Below are positions 53,782-63,230 of a DNA stretch of 64,000 nucleotides, piece after piece (within the stretch, counting starts at the first letter, position 1; every line of letters starts with the position of its first letter). The notes beneath the pieces were generated by a model that ran no database searches, was not told the DNA's origin, and worked only from the letters and a program-made list of their open reading frames with translations. The stretch is from positions 616,606 through 680,605 of the forward strand of contig NZ_FRBX01000004.1 in NCBI RefSeq assembly GCF_900142715.1. The letters run 5' to 3'. The stretch is from Flavobacterium pectinovorum. GTDB taxonomy: Bacteria; Bacteroidota; Bacteroidia; Flavobacteriales; Flavobacteriaceae. Made by a program: the position numbers and the translations under genes.

Positions 53782-53869
53782 GAAATGTTTAAAATATCAA
53801 ATATAAACCATTTCCAGATTTAAGGATCAATCTGGTATTTTTAATTTTTTTGATACTTTAATTCAGCAG

Positions 53870-54124
53870 CTAATGTTTTTTATATCTATTCTTTAAAGCA
53901 GTTGATATAATAATTATTTGTAAAACTAAAAGTGCTGGTATGAAGATCATTTTCCAGTTAATTTCTAACCATCCTGTTTTTTCTGACACTAAAGCAAAGC
54001 TTATAGAAAGAAATAGACAGAGTAACATTGTTTTCATTATAATTTTATTTTTTGTTGTATAAAATTTGGAAATAAATTTCCGGTATTGAATCTCATCTGA
54101 ATCGATATCTGAATGTGATTTCAT
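53870..54124 (-). CDS. Small two-helix membrane protein
   Basis: 84 residues: a charged N-terminus (SHSDIDSDEIQYRKFISKFY), two predicted membrane helices (MLLCLFLSISFALVS and MIFIPALLVLQIIIISTAL) and a basic end. An internal ATG at 54037 would remove the head. Lies between the EEP gene and a response-regulator gene. Family unknown. Confidence 0.6.
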   Translation of the reverse strand: MKSHSDIDSDEIQYRKFISKFYTTKNKIIMKTMLLCLFLSISFALVSEKTGWLEINWKMIFIPALLVLQIIIISTALKNRYKKH

Positions 54125-54202
54125 TTTGTAGGTTAAGGGGTTTTAAGCAAACTTAAACCTATAAATGACAATTTCCTTACGGGAAACCGTAAAACCATAT
54201 AA

Positions 54203-54871
54203 TTAAACAAGACCAAAGTCTTTTGCAATTGCAATTAAATGAACATTATTGTTGGCCTTAAAGTAAATTTTTAATTTATTAATTCTTTTTTCCAGACTAC
54301 TCGTTCCATTTGGAGCTATTGAATTAGCTTTAAATTCACTGGAAATATTTTCTAAGGTAAGGCCCTGAGCTAATAATTTTAAAATAGAAATGTCATAACT
54401 TTCTATTTCGATCAAAGTTTTATCATTAAAGCTAAAAGATAAATCCGATGAAAGAATTTTTTCTTCGTTTTGAAATGTTCTTTCTATTGCTTTTTTTAAT
54501 TCGTTTATGCTATTTCTGCCTTTTGAAACATATGCATTAATTTTAAAATCATTAAAAAGTGATTTTATTCGGTATGATTTATCTTCAATCGAGAATACAA
54601 TTTTTTTAAGTTTAGGCTGCACTGCATTAATAGCCTCTACTAAATCCTCTCCAGAGGTTAAGTTTACTTTACGATGATCTGTTTTAAAAGACAAATCAGT
54701 AATTAATAAATCGTATGGTTCATTATCATTTAAGGCTTTTTTAATTTTCAAAATCCCATCATCGCAATATTTTACATGATCAATTATAGGAACTTTAAGT
54801 TCTTCAAGTACTTGAATAACAGCTATGCTAATACTATCTAGATCTTCGGCAACTAAAACTTTTTTGTACAT
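54203..54871 (-). CDS. Response regulator of the TPR kinase cluster
   Basis: 222 residues. Receiver-like domain from MYKKVLVAEDLDSISIAV with Asp in DLLITDLSF (phospho-acceptor position) and a Lys-containing strand SKGRNS; C-terminal helix-turn-helix-like part (SILKLLAQGLTLENISSEFK, SSLEKRINKLKIYF) resembling LuxR-type but diverged. It lies 9 bp downstream of a TPR histidine kinase. Confidence 0.85.
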   Translation of the reverse strand: MYKKVLVAEDLDSISIAVIQVLEELKVPIIDHVKYCDDGILKIKKALNDNEPYDLLITDLSFKTDHRKVNLTSGEDLVEAINAVQPKLKKIVFSIEDKSYRIKSLFNDFKINAYVSKGRNSINELKKAIERTFQNEEKILSSDLSFSFNDKTLIEIESYDISILKLLAQGLTLENISSEFKANSIAPNGTSSLEKRINKLKIYFKANNNVHLIAIAKDFGLV

Positions 54872-54880
54872 ATTGATTGT

Positions 54881-56656
54881 TTATAAAGGGAACGAGAAAC
54901 TTAATCTAAAACCTTTTTTAGAATTTTTGTCAAAAGTAATGGTTCCATTTATAGTTTTTATACGGCTTTCCACATTTTGGAGGCCATTTTTAAAAATTAA
55001 TGCGTTGTCACTTATTCCTACACCGTTATCTGTATATATTACGGATAAATTATTTTTGGTTACTTTAAAAATTGTACTTACTAAGGTTGCATTACTGTGC
55101 TTTTTCATGTTCAGGAACAACTCCTGTAAAACCCGGTAAAGTGTAATCTTTTTATTTTTATCAATTTGATTCCAGAAAACAGAATCTAATCCATTCAATA
55201 AAATGTTTACATCTGTAGTTTGGAATTCAGAAATCATTTCTTTTAAAGCAATTTGATAGAATTCGTTTGTTGCTATTGAACTGTTTTCTTTAGAAATTTT
55301 TCTCGTTTTTGAATACAGAATGTCTAGATTATTTATAAAATGTTCTTTATTTTCCAGATGCTCCAGATCTTTTCTTTGTGCAAAAGAAAGGGTTTCATAA
55401 ACATCATTAGCTAATTCATCATGTAGTTTTTTAGAAATTCGCATTTCACTTTTTAAGATTTCATTATTTTTTTCTTTTCGCCCCTTTAAAGTCAAATAAA
55501 AATAAAGTAATAAACTTAATCCTGTTGTACATAATATTATGATATAAGAAACTAGATTTCGTTTTTTTTGTCTTTCTAACTGCAATTCATTCTTTGCTTT
55601 TTGATCTTTAAGCTGTAAGTTTTCAAATCTATCTTGCTTTGAATCATATTTTATTCTTGCAAACTGATTTTTTGCTTTTAGTTTGGCCTCATTTGCACTA
55701 TCAACAAGCGAGATAAAAAGTTGAGTATATTTTTTCAAATCATTTCCTTCACTGCTTCTGATTATCAAATCCAGGCTTTGAATTTTGTTTTTTGTGTTTT
55801 TTAGTTGTTTTGCGAGATCATATGCTTTTTGGCCATAATATTTTGCTATTACAGGATCTGTTTTTTGATAGTACTCTGAAAGATGCTTGTAGTTGTAAGT
55901 TAGTGCGTTATAATTCTTGAATTCCAGATTAATAGCAAGACTTTTTTGAAAACATCGCAACGATTCGGGTTTTCCTTGTTCGATGTAACATATGCCTAAG
56001 TTGTCTAAAATTCTGGCGTATTCAGTTTCATTTAATTCTTTGATCTCTGTGTACTCAGGCTTAATTCTTAATAGAGAGAGTAATATTTTTTCGGATAGTT
56101 TGTACTTTTTTTGCTTAATAAAATTTAAACACATACTATTCAAAACCACTATCTTTCTATAAGTACTGGTTTTTAAATGCAAGGCTTTTCTTTGATAGAA
56201 AAGAGCATTGCTATAATCGTATGTATAGTAATAATTATCAGCAAATTGTTCATATACATTTGCTGCAAACCTTGGTTTTTTTATTATTTTTAAATACGGA
56301 AGGGTTTTGGTGAGTAATAATTCACTGGTTATAAAATCTCCTTGTCCTGACTCAATACTAGCCATACAAGTTATAGCATATACATAATCAATGTAGTCAA
56401 CTTTTGTATCGCAAAGTAATTGTGCCTTATTATAATAATAATAGGAGATGTCTTCTTTATAATTTTCAAAAAAGAAATCAGCTTTGGCAAGAATTTTTCT
56501 GATCTCTTTTTTGTTAGTTTTTCTATTTGTCAGTTTTTCATTTTTTACAGGTTTTAATAAATAGAAAACACCTATTACTATTAGAAATAATGTAAGTATT
56601 GCGAGGAGATTTTTTAAAACCCTTTTCCTCTGAAAAAAAATATAAAGTTTTTTCAT
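54881..56656 (-). CDS. TPR-containing histidine kinase, paralogue 1
   Basis: 591 residues. A membrane helix at the start (NLLAILTLFLIVIGVFYLLK), about six TPR-like helices in the periplasmic part, a second helix (LVSYIIILCTTGLSLLLYFYL) near residue 375, then dimerisation with the phospho-acceptor His in KKLHDELANDVYETL, and HATPase_c with LQELFLNMKKHSNATLV, DNGVGI and GLQNVESRI. 2 bp separate it from the paralogue upstream, so the pair and the response regulator form one operon. Confidence 0.92.
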   Translation of the reverse strand: MKKLYIFFQRKRVLKNLLAILTLFLIVIGVFYLLKPVKNEKLTNRKTNKKEIRKILAKADFFFENYKEDISYYYYNKAQLLCDTKVDYIDYVYAITCMASIESGQGDFITSELLLTKTLPYLKIIKKPRFAANVYEQFADNYYYTYDYSNALFYQRKALHLKTSTYRKIVVLNSMCLNFIKQKKYKLSEKILLSLLRIKPEYTEIKELNETEYARILDNLGICYIEQGKPESLRCFQKSLAINLEFKNYNALTYNYKHLSEYYQKTDPVIAKYYGQKAYDLAKQLKNTKNKIQSLDLIIRSSEGNDLKKYTQLFISLVDSANEAKLKAKNQFARIKYDSKQDRFENLQLKDQKAKNELQLERQKKRNLVSYIIILCTTGLSLLLYFYLTLKGRKEKNNEILKSEMRISKKLHDELANDVYETLSFAQRKDLEHLENKEHFINNLDILYSKTRKISKENSSIATNEFYQIALKEMISEFQTTDVNILLNGLDSVFWNQIDKNKKITLYRVLQELFLNMKKHSNATLVSTIFKVTKNNLSVIYTDNGVGISDNALIFKNGLQNVESRIKTINGTITFDKNSKKGFRLSFSFPL

Positions 56657-56658
56657 TG

Positions 56659-58383
56659 TTATATTGTAAATTTTAGAAAAACTTTAAAACCTTTTTGAGG
56701 AGCAGAATCAATATCAATTTGTCCTTTAATATTTAAAACCCTTTGTTCAACATTGTGTAATCCGTTTTTAAAAGTAATGTCATCAATGTTTGCACCTTTT
56801 CCATTATCTATATAATTGATAAATATATTTTTATCTACAGTTTTAAATGTAATGCCAACCAGTGTTGCATTGCTATGTTTTTTCATGTTCACAAGTAATT
56901 CTTGCAAAACTCTGTAAACAGTTATTTTTTTATTTCTTTCAATATCATTCCAGGAAATAAAATCCAAACCATTAATAAGAAGATTTGTATGGGTAGTGTC
57001 AAATCCGGAGATCATTTCTTTTAAATAAAAAACGTAGTTTTCGTCTGTTATGACAGGACTATTCTCTTTAGAAATATCTCTTGTCCTTAAATAAATAGCA
57101 TCTAAATGATTTAATAATTGCTCTTTATTTTCTGTAACCGAGAGATTTTTATTTTCTGCAAAAGCCATAGTGTGATAAATATCGTTGGCTAATTCATCGT
57201 GTAATTTCTTCGAAATATGTGTCTCACTTTGATATGTTGCTTCAATTTTATCTTTTGTTGCTCTGGCAGTCATGTAAAAATAAAGTATTAAAATTAAAAA
57301 CAAACTAAATGCAATAATGATGTATGAAACAATATTTCGATTTTTTTGCCTCTCTAATTGTAATTCGTTTTCTGTTTTATTGGCTTTTAATTCTAAATTT
57401 TCATCTTTTTCTTTTTTGGAATCATATTTAATTCTCGCAAACTCATTTTTTGCTTTTTGTCTTACTATAGAAATACTATCAACCAATTCAATGTATGTGA
57501 TTGAATTTTTCTTCAACTCGGCACCATTACTGTATTTGATTATTAATTCTAATGATTTTAATCGATCGTCTATACAATTTGCTTTCGTGTATTTTTCATA
57601 AGCTAATTTTGCATATTTCTTATATAGTTCTGGATTACTATTTTTGTAAAATTGTGACAAATGCTTATAACTCATTCCTAAACCTAAAGCATCTTTTTGC
57701 TTTAATCTAATTTGTAGTGCCTGATTCAGGAAATCTATTGCGATAGGATTACTATCAAGAGTGTAGCAATATCCCAGATTGTCAAGAGCTTTGGAAAATA
57801 ATGTAGGGTTATTTCTAATTTCTTCCTCATTAAGGATAGTTTTGAATATTTGAATAGCTGGTTTGTATTTTTTTTGTTCGCGATATACCAAAGCAATATT
57901 GTTTTTCATTGCTATTTTTCGCTTTTTGTCAGTGTTTAATTGATAAGCCTTTTGATAATAAAGAATTGAATTTTCAAAATCATAAGTAAAAAAATAATTG
58001 ATTCCAAGTATACGATATATAGTCCATGTATAATCTAGGTTGTTTGCTTTGATTATATATGGAATTGCTTCTGTTGCAGTTGTTTCACTGCCAATATAGT
58101 CGCCATTATTTTGTTGTATTTCAGACATCTTTAAAAGCGAAAATGCAATTTTTTCTATGTCAGTTTTTTGATTAGCATTTAGTTTTGTTTGGTTATAGTA
58201 ATGAAATGCATTGTTGAACTTTTCTTCTTTATCAAATTGATCTGCTTTGTTAATTAAGCTATCGATTTGTTTTTTTGATTCTTTTGATTCATTGTTTTCA
58301 TTACTATTTTTTTGACAAGAGAAAATAATGACAATTAAGGCAAACAAAATATATAGATAGAATTGTATTCTTTGTGGTATCAT
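56659..58383 (-). CDS. TPR-containing histidine kinase, paralogue 2 (lipoprotein-like start)
   Basis: 574 residues with the same architecture as the downstream kinase: N-terminal hydrophobic segment ending in FSC (a possible lipobox, then QKNSNENNES), TPR-type repeats, a transmembrane helix near residue 365 (NIVSYIIIAFSLFLILILYF), His in KKLHDELANDIYHTMAFA, and ATPase motifs LQELLVNMKKHSNATLV, IDNGKGANIDD, GLHNVEQRV. The two kinases share most of the C-terminal half, indicating tandem duplication. Confidence 0.92.
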   Translation of the reverse strand: MIPQRIQFYLYILFALIVIIFSCQKNSNENNESKESKKQIDSLINKADQFDKEEKFNNAFHYYNQTKLNANQKTDIEKIAFSLLKMSEIQQNNGDYIGSETTATEAIPYIIKANNLDYTWTIYRILGINYFFTYDFENSILYYQKAYQLNTDKKRKIAMKNNIALVYREQKKYKPAIQIFKTILNEEEIRNNPTLFSKALDNLGYCYTLDSNPIAIDFLNQALQIRLKQKDALGLGMSYKHLSQFYKNSNPELYKKYAKLAYEKYTKANCIDDRLKSLELIIKYSNGAELKKNSITYIELVDSISIVRQKAKNEFARIKYDSKKEKDENLELKANKTENELQLERQKNRNIVSYIIIAFSLFLILILYFYMTARATKDKIEATYQSETHISKKLHDELANDIYHTMAFAENKNLSVTENKEQLLNHLDAIYLRTRDISKENSPVITDENYVFYLKEMISGFDTTHTNLLINGLDFISWNDIERNKKITVYRVLQELLVNMKKHSNATLVGITFKTVDKNIFINYIDNGKGANIDDITFKNGLHNVEQRVLNIKGQIDIDSAPQKGFKVFLKFTI

Positions 58384-58387
58384 GCGC

Positions 58388-58395
58388 CAAAAATA
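58388..58395 (-). promoter_or_regulatory. -7 element before the tandem kinase operon
   Basis: Minus strand TATTTTTG fits TAnnTTTG, only 4 bp before the ATG; no good -33 box. Confidence 0.3.
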
Positions 58396-58490
58396 TATAA
58401 TTCTAAGTGTTGAGAATACGTATAAATACCTGTTTTTGAAAAAATTTGAAAATTAAGAAATTGAGATTCTCATTTAGAGGCATATACAAA

Positions 58491-58514
58491 CAAGCCTTCA
58501 CACAGGAAGGCTTG
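58491..58514. terminator. Hairpin between kinase operon and AhpD-like gene
   Basis: CAAGCCTTC / GAAGGCTTG stem with 6-base loop; no real T-run, so terminator status is uncertain. Confidence 0.5.
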
Positions 58515-58552
58515 CAGTTGATCTGAATGTTGTAAAATTAATCTTTATAAAA

Positions 58553-58987
58553 TTATGCAGCTCTCGATCCCGTTGCTATTGCTAATCTGTTCCATGAATT
58601 AATTGTAATGATAATAACAATAATTTCTGCAAGATATTTTTCATCAAATAGGTTTGCGGCATTTTGATAAACTTCATCAGATACGTGATTACTAATCATT
58701 GTAATTTGTTCTGTCAATGCCAAAATTGCTTTTTCCTCTTCAGTATATACATCAGCTTCACGCCATGAACTTAGCAGGTAAATACGTTTTTCTGTTTCAC
58801 CATACTTTCTTGCATCTGCGGTATGCATGTTAATACAAAAAGCACAACCATTAATTTGTGATGCGCGAATTTTTATTAGCTCTTTGTGTGTTGTAGTTAC
58901 TGATGTTTTTGCATTGTATTTTTCTAAGTTCATTAAAGCTTCATAAGCTTCAGGCGCAACTATTGGAACAACGATTCTTGGCTTCAT
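58553..58987 (-). CDS. Carboxymuconolactone decarboxylase / AhpD-like protein
   Basis: 144 residues from MKPRIVVPIVAPEAYEALM; an in-frame ATG 27 bases upstream is less likely. The AhpD-type redox motif is GCAFCINMHTADARK (Cys-x2-Cys-x3-His), and a helix TEQITMISNHVSDEVYQ follows. A small peroxidase or thiol oxidoreductase by family. The Crp-family gene 74 bp upstream on the same strand may control it. Confidence 0.88.
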   Translation of the reverse strand: MKPRIVVPIVAPEAYEALMNLEKYNAKTSVTTTHKELIKIRASQINGCAFCINMHTADARKYGETEKRIYLLSSWREADVYTEEEKAILALTEQITMISNHVSDEVYQNAANLFDEKYLAEIIVIIITINSWNRLAIATGSRAA

Positions 58988-59061
58988 TTTATTATTTTTT
59001 AAAGTTTGATACAAAGGTCAGGCATCTCTTATTTAAAAAACTTGAACTACTTCAAGAAAAG

Positions 59062-59634
59062 TTAGACTTTGCCAGCTCTTATTTTGCTCATAAATTCTGC
59101 TGAAAAATCGAGGTAGGAGGCAATCATATACTGAGGAACACGTTGCACAAATTCCGGATGCAGATTATTGAAATGATGATACCTTTCTTCTGCCGACATG
59201 GTAAATAAAAATTTAATTCGCATTTGTGCAGCTCCAAATGATTTTTGAGATACAATTCGGAAATACCTTTCCAGTTTTGGAATTTCAATTAGAATTGCTT
59301 CCAACGTTGTTTTCTCAATGGCAACGACTATTGAGTTTTCTACTGCCTGAATGTAAAAATGGGAAGGGATATGATTGTGATAGCTTAAATAATCGGTTAT
59401 CCACCAATTTTCGATACCAAATTGAAGAGTTTGTTCTGCGCCTTTAGAATTAATTATATATTGTCTCATGCAGCCTTTTATGATGAAATATATAGTGTTG
59501 CAAACCTGACCTTCTTGTAAAACAAGCTCTTTCTTCTTTATTTTAGAAATACTTAAAGCAGATTCTAAAATGTCAATTTCTGAAGGTTCCAGATTAATAT
59601 GCTTTTGAATATGTTGTAAAAGCGAAGTATGCAT
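59062..59634 (-). CDS. Crp/Fnr-family transcriptional regulator
   Basis: 190 residues with an N-terminal cyclic-nucleotide-binding-like beta-barrel (KKKELVLQEGQVCNTIYFII, KGCMRQYIINSKGAEQTLQF) and a C-terminal winged helix-turn-helix (VQRVPQYMIASYLDFSAEFMSKIRAGKV). No phosphate-binding Arg/Ser set or Fe-S cysteines, so the effector is unknown. Next to the AhpD-like gene on the same strand. Confidence 0.9.
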   Translation of the reverse strand: MHTSLLQHIQKHINLEPSEIDILESALSISKIKKKELVLQEGQVCNTIYFIIKGCMRQYIINSKGAEQTLQFGIENWWITDYLSYHNHIPSHFYIQAVENSIVVAIEKTTLEAILIEIPKLERYFRIVSQKSFGAAQMRIKFLFTMSAEERYHHFNNLHPEFVQRVPQYMIASYLDFSAEFMSKIRAGKV

Positions 59635-59691
59635 GTAATTTTTTTTTATGCAAATTTACTTAACAATGAATCTCTGCAACATCATAAAAAC

Positions 59692-59721
59692 AAAAAACCA
59701 TCCCGTATAGGATGGTTTTTT
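59692..59721. terminator. Terminator after rplT
   Basis: AAAAAACCATCC / GGATGGTTTTTT with loop CGTATA, 40 bp after the rplT stop. Confidence 0.9.
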
Positions 59722-59760
59722 TATGATAAGTAAGTAATCTAAATTGAGTTTATAAAACGT

Positions 59761-60105
59761 TTATTTTACTTTATTAAGTATTGCTTTGAAAGCTTCTGGG
59801 TGATTCATAGCTAAATCTGCAAGAACTTTACGGTTCAATTCGATTCCGTTAGCTTTAACTTTCCCCATGAATTGAGAATAAGACATTCCTTCTAATCTAG
59901 CTCCTGCGTTAATACGTTGAATCCATAAAGCACGGAAATTTCTTTTATTCTGTTTTCTGTCACGGTAAGCATAGCTCATCGCTTTCTCTACCGCGTTCTT
60001 AGCAACTGTCCAAACGTTTTTACGTCTACCAAAGAAACCTTTGGCTTGCTTCATTATTTTTTTTCTTCTTGCTCTTTTAGCAACTGAATTTACCGATCTT
60101 GGCAT
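59761..60105 (-). CDS. rplT: 50S ribosomal protein L20
   Basis: 114 residues, MPRSVNSVAKRARRKKIMKQ start, NKRNFRALWIQRINAGARLEG core, typical length. Last gene of thrS-infC-rpmI-rplT. Confidence 0.97.
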   Translation of the reverse strand: MPRSVNSVAKRARRKKIMKQAKGFFGRRKNVWTVAKNAVEKAMSYAYRDRKQNKRNFRALWIQRINAGARLEGMSYSQFMGKVKANGIELNRKVLADLAMNHPEAFKAILNKVK

Positions 60106-60206
60106 AATTTTAATGTGTTTTTGTAGCAGGCGTCCTGAATTAAATCAAAGGAACTTAAAAGCCATACTCCAAGGTTATATAAATAATTTTTTAACCTAAA
60201 GAATTA

Positions 60207-60404
60207 TTAGATAATTCTTAATTGTTGTTTGATGCTTTTCATATCTGTAGAGTGAACTAGCGCTGAGTGAGTCAAAGCTAATTTACGTTTTTTAGATTTT
60301 TTAGTCAAGATGTGACTTTTAAAAGCATGCTTTCTTTTAATTTTTCCAGAACCAGTAACTTTAAAACGTTTCTTGGCGCTAGATTTTGTTTTCATTTTAG
60401 GCAT
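60207..60404 (-). CDS. rpmI: 50S ribosomal protein L35
   Basis: 65 residues, MPKMKTKSSAKKRFKVTGSG start, basic, usual length; between infC and rplT in the conserved operon order. Confidence 0.97.
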   Translation of the reverse strand: MPKMKTKSSAKKRFKVTGSGKIKRKHAFKSHILTKKSKKRKLALTHSALVHSTDMKSIKQQLRII

Positions 60405-60496
60405 TTTTCCTAGTGTTTTAATTTATTCTTACTTACTTATTTTATTTCAGATTAGCAGTTTCAAATTCAAGACTGAATACTGAAACTGCAAACTGA

Positions 60497-61054
60497 TTAC
60501 TTTTTCTTTTTCGGAGCAATGAACATAATCATTCTCTTACCTTCTAAAACCGGCATAGCTTCAACCTTACCGTGTTCTTCTAAATCTGTAGCCAAACGTA
60601 GTAATAAAATCTGTCCTTGATCTTTATAGATAATCGAACGTCCTTTAAAGAAAACGAATGCTTTTAATTTAGCACCTTCTTTAAGGAACTTCTCAGCATT
60701 TTTTCTTTTAAATTCATAATCATGCTCATCAGTCTGAGGACCAAAACGAATTTCTTTTACTACAACTTGCGTAGATTTAGCTTTTAATACCTTATCACGT
60801 TTCTTTTGTTCGTAAACAAATTTCTTGTAATCCATGATTTTACAAACCGGCGGCTCAGCGTTTGGCGAAATTTCAACCAAATCCAATTCGAATTGATCTG
60901 CTAAACGTAAAGCTTCTGCAAGCTTAAATACACCTGGTTCGATGTTCTCGCCTACTAGTCTTACTTCTTGTACACCACGAATATTATTATTTATTCTGTG
61001 TGCATCTTTTTTTTCTACTCGAGGTTGATAACCTCTGTTGCTTCTTATTGCTAT
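60497..61054 (-). CDS. infC: Translation initiation factor IF-3, probable ATA start
   Basis: 185 residues. The conserved N-terminal domain extends upstream of the first ATG (at 60886), giving AIRSNRGYQPRVEKKDAHRI, then RGVQEVRLVGENIEPGVFKL before the IF-3 core LDLVEISPNAEPPVCKIMDY. In that frame no ATG, GTG or TTG occurs between the thrS stop and the conserved sequence; the codon before AIRSN is ATA (61052-61054). IF-3 genes are known to use rare starts (AUU in E. coli), enabling autoregulation. Start 16 bp after the thrS stop. Confidence 0.9.
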   Translation of the reverse strand: MAIRSNRGYQPRVEKKDAHRINNNIRGVQEVRLVGENIEPGVFKLAEALRLADQFELDLVEISPNAEPPVCKIMDYKKFVYEQKKRDKVLKAKSTQVVVKEIRFGPQTDEHDYEFKRKNAEKFLKEGAKLKAFVFFKGRSIIYKDQGQILLLRLATDLEEHGKVEAMPVLEGKRMIMFIAPKKKK

Positions 61055-61070
61055 GACTTTATAATTTAAG

Positions 61071-63017
61071 TTAAACTGTAAAAACTTTTAATGTCTTTTT
61101 TATTTCTTCGTTTACAATAGCGACAAATTCATCAATTGTAACTGTAATATTCCCTTTTCCTTCTTGACCGTGACGACGAATTGAAATAGTTCCGTTTTTC
61201 TCTTCTTCCTCACCAACAATCAGCATAAATGGTATTTTTTGCATTTCTGCATCTCTAATTTTCTTGCCAATTGTCTCGTTTCGGTTGTCAATTAGGGCGC
61301 GAATTTCGTGATTTTCTAGCAAATCTAAAACTTTTTTAGCATAAATTTCGTATTTCTCACTCAAAGACAAGATTATAGCCTGTTCTGGCATAAGCCAAAG
61401 TGGGAAATTTCCTGCAGTATGTTCTAGTAAAATTGCGATAAATCGTTCCATAGAACCAAAAGGAGCTCTATGGATCATAACTGGACGATGTAATTCATTA
61501 TCAGCACCTTTATAGGTTAATTCAAAACGCTCAGGCAAGTTATAATCAACCTGAATAGTTCCTAATTGCCATTGTCTTCCCAAAGCATCTTTTACCATAA
61601 AGTCAAGCTTCGGGCCATAAAAAGCAGCCTCGCCATATTCTACTACAGTATTCAGTCCTTTGTCAGCCGCAGCGTTGATAATTGCATTTTCTGCTTTCTC
61701 CCAATTTTCATCAGAGCCAATGTATTTCTCTCTGTTTTCCTGATCTCTTAATGAAATTTGAGCAGTAAAGTTTTCAAAACCTAACGAACCGAATACATAA
61801 AGTACAAGATCGATAACTTTTTTGAACTCTTCATCTAATTGCTCCGGAGTACAAAAAATATGTGCATCATCCTGAGTAAATCCTCTTACACGAGTTAAAC
61901 CGTGCAATTCACCAGATTGCTCATATCTATATACAGTACCAAATTCGGCATAACGCTTAGGTAAATCTTTATATGACCAAGGTCTTACATTATAGATTTC
62001 ACAGTGATGAGGACAGTTCATAGGTTTCAATAAAAATTCTTCGCCTTCAGCAGGAGTATTTATAGGTTGAAAACTATCAGCACCATATTTAGCATAGTGA
62101 CCAGAAGTTACATAAAGTTCTTTCTGACCAATATGTGGAGTAACTACTTGCTCGTATCCGGCTTTCTTTTGAGCTTTCTTTAAAAACTGTTCTAAACGAT
62201 CTCTAAGCGCAGCACCTTTAGGTAGCCATAAAGGTAAACCTTGTCCAACTTTTTGAGAAAAAGCAAACAATTCAAGTTCCTTACCTAATTTACGGTGATC
62301 ACGACGTTTTGCTTCTTCAAGAAGTTCAAGATATTCAGTTAGATCCTTTTGTTTAGGAAAAGAAGTTCCGTAAACACGAGTTAACTGTTTGTTTTTCTCG
62401 TCACCTCTCCAGTAAGCACCGGCAACGCTCATGATTTTAAAGGCTTTAATAATTCCGGTATTCGGAATATGTCCACCGCGACATAAATCAGTAAAAGTAG
62501 CATGATCACAAAAAGTGATAGTTCCGTCTTCAAGATTCGAAATCAATTCAGTCTTATAAACGTTATCCTTGTACATTGCTAAAGCGTCGGCCTTACTAAC
62601 CGGACGCATTTTGAATTCGTGTTTTTCTCTTGAAATCTCAAGAACACGATCTTCGATTTTTTTAAAGTCAGCTTCTACAATTTTTTGATCTTCAAAATCA
62701 ACATCATAATAAAACCCATTAGAAATTGCAGGTCCAAGAGTTAATTTAATTCCAGGATACAATTCCTCTAAGGCTTGAGCCATTACGTGGGAAGTTGAAT
62801 GCCAGAAAGCTTTTTTGCCTTCCGCATCATTCCAGGTATATAAAATAAGACTACCGTCGGTCGTCAATGGAGTTTCGGTTTCAATTGTTGTACCATTAAA
62901 GGATGCTGAAATCACGTTTCTTGCAAATCCTTCACTAATGCTTTTAGCAACCTCCATCGGAGTTACGCCAGAAGCAAACTCTCTAATTGACCCGTCGGGT
63001 AAAGTAATCTTAATCAT
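61071..63017 (-). CDS. thrS: Threonyl-tRNA synthetase
   Basis: 648 residues with the TGS domain (MIKITLPDGSIREFASG), the tRNA-editing domain (HSTSHVMAQAL with HxxxH and, later, CRGGHIPNTG), the class II core (motif 2 RYEQSGELHGLTRVRGFTQDD, motif 3 HRAPFGSMERFIAILLEH) and an anticodon-binding domain. A promoter with TTG and TATATTTG boxes 20 bp apart lies upstream. Confidence 0.97.
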   Translation of the reverse strand: MIKITLPDGSIREFASGVTPMEVAKSISEGFARNVISASFNGTTIETETPLTTDGSLILYTWNDAEGKKAFWHSTSHVMAQALEELYPGIKLTLGPAISNGFYYDVDFEDQKIVEADFKKIEDRVLEISREKHEFKMRPVSKADALAMYKDNVYKTELISNLEDGTITFCDHATFTDLCRGGHIPNTGIIKAFKIMSVAGAYWRGDEKNKQLTRVYGTSFPKQKDLTEYLELLEEAKRRDHRKLGKELELFAFSQKVGQGLPLWLPKGAALRDRLEQFLKKAQKKAGYEQVVTPHIGQKELYVTSGHYAKYGADSFQPINTPAEGEEFLLKPMNCPHHCEIYNVRPWSYKDLPKRYAEFGTVYRYEQSGELHGLTRVRGFTQDDAHIFCTPEQLDEEFKKVIDLVLYVFGSLGFENFTAQISLRDQENREKYIGSDENWEKAENAIINAAADKGLNTVVEYGEAAFYGPKLDFMVKDALGRQWQLGTIQVDYNLPERFELTYKGADNELHRPVMIHRAPFGSMERFIAILLEHTAGNFPLWLMPEQAIILSLSEKYEIYAKKVLDLLENHEIRALIDNRNETIGKKIRDAEMQKIPFMLIVGEEEEKNGTISIRRHGQEGKGNITVTIDEFVAIVNEEIKKTLKVFTV

Positions 63018-63037
63018 TGTTTATAATTTTGTGAATG

Positions 63038-63068
63038 CAAATATAACGCATTACTAAAATACATACAA
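63038..63068 (-). promoter_or_regulatory. Promoter of the thrS-infC-rpmI-rplT operon
   Basis: Minus strand: TTG (63066-63068), 20-base spacer, then TATATTTG (63038-63045), matching the Bacteroidota -33/-7 promoter pattern; the -7 box lies 20 bp before the ATG. Confidence 0.65.
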
Positions 63069-63230
63069 TATATATATGCATGTTTATACTATATATATGT
63101 AAGGAATAAATATTACCCATAATCTAATGCTTTTCTCTACGTATATATAAGGTGAAAATTATACTGTAATATATAAGTGTGATTTTGTCAGAGCGAAGTC
63201 GGAGTTTTTTTATTGAAATTAATATTAATG

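Noticed and set aside
60497..60886. IF-3 starting at the first ATG
   Set aside because: It would lack the conserved N-terminal domain that is intact upstream in the same frame.
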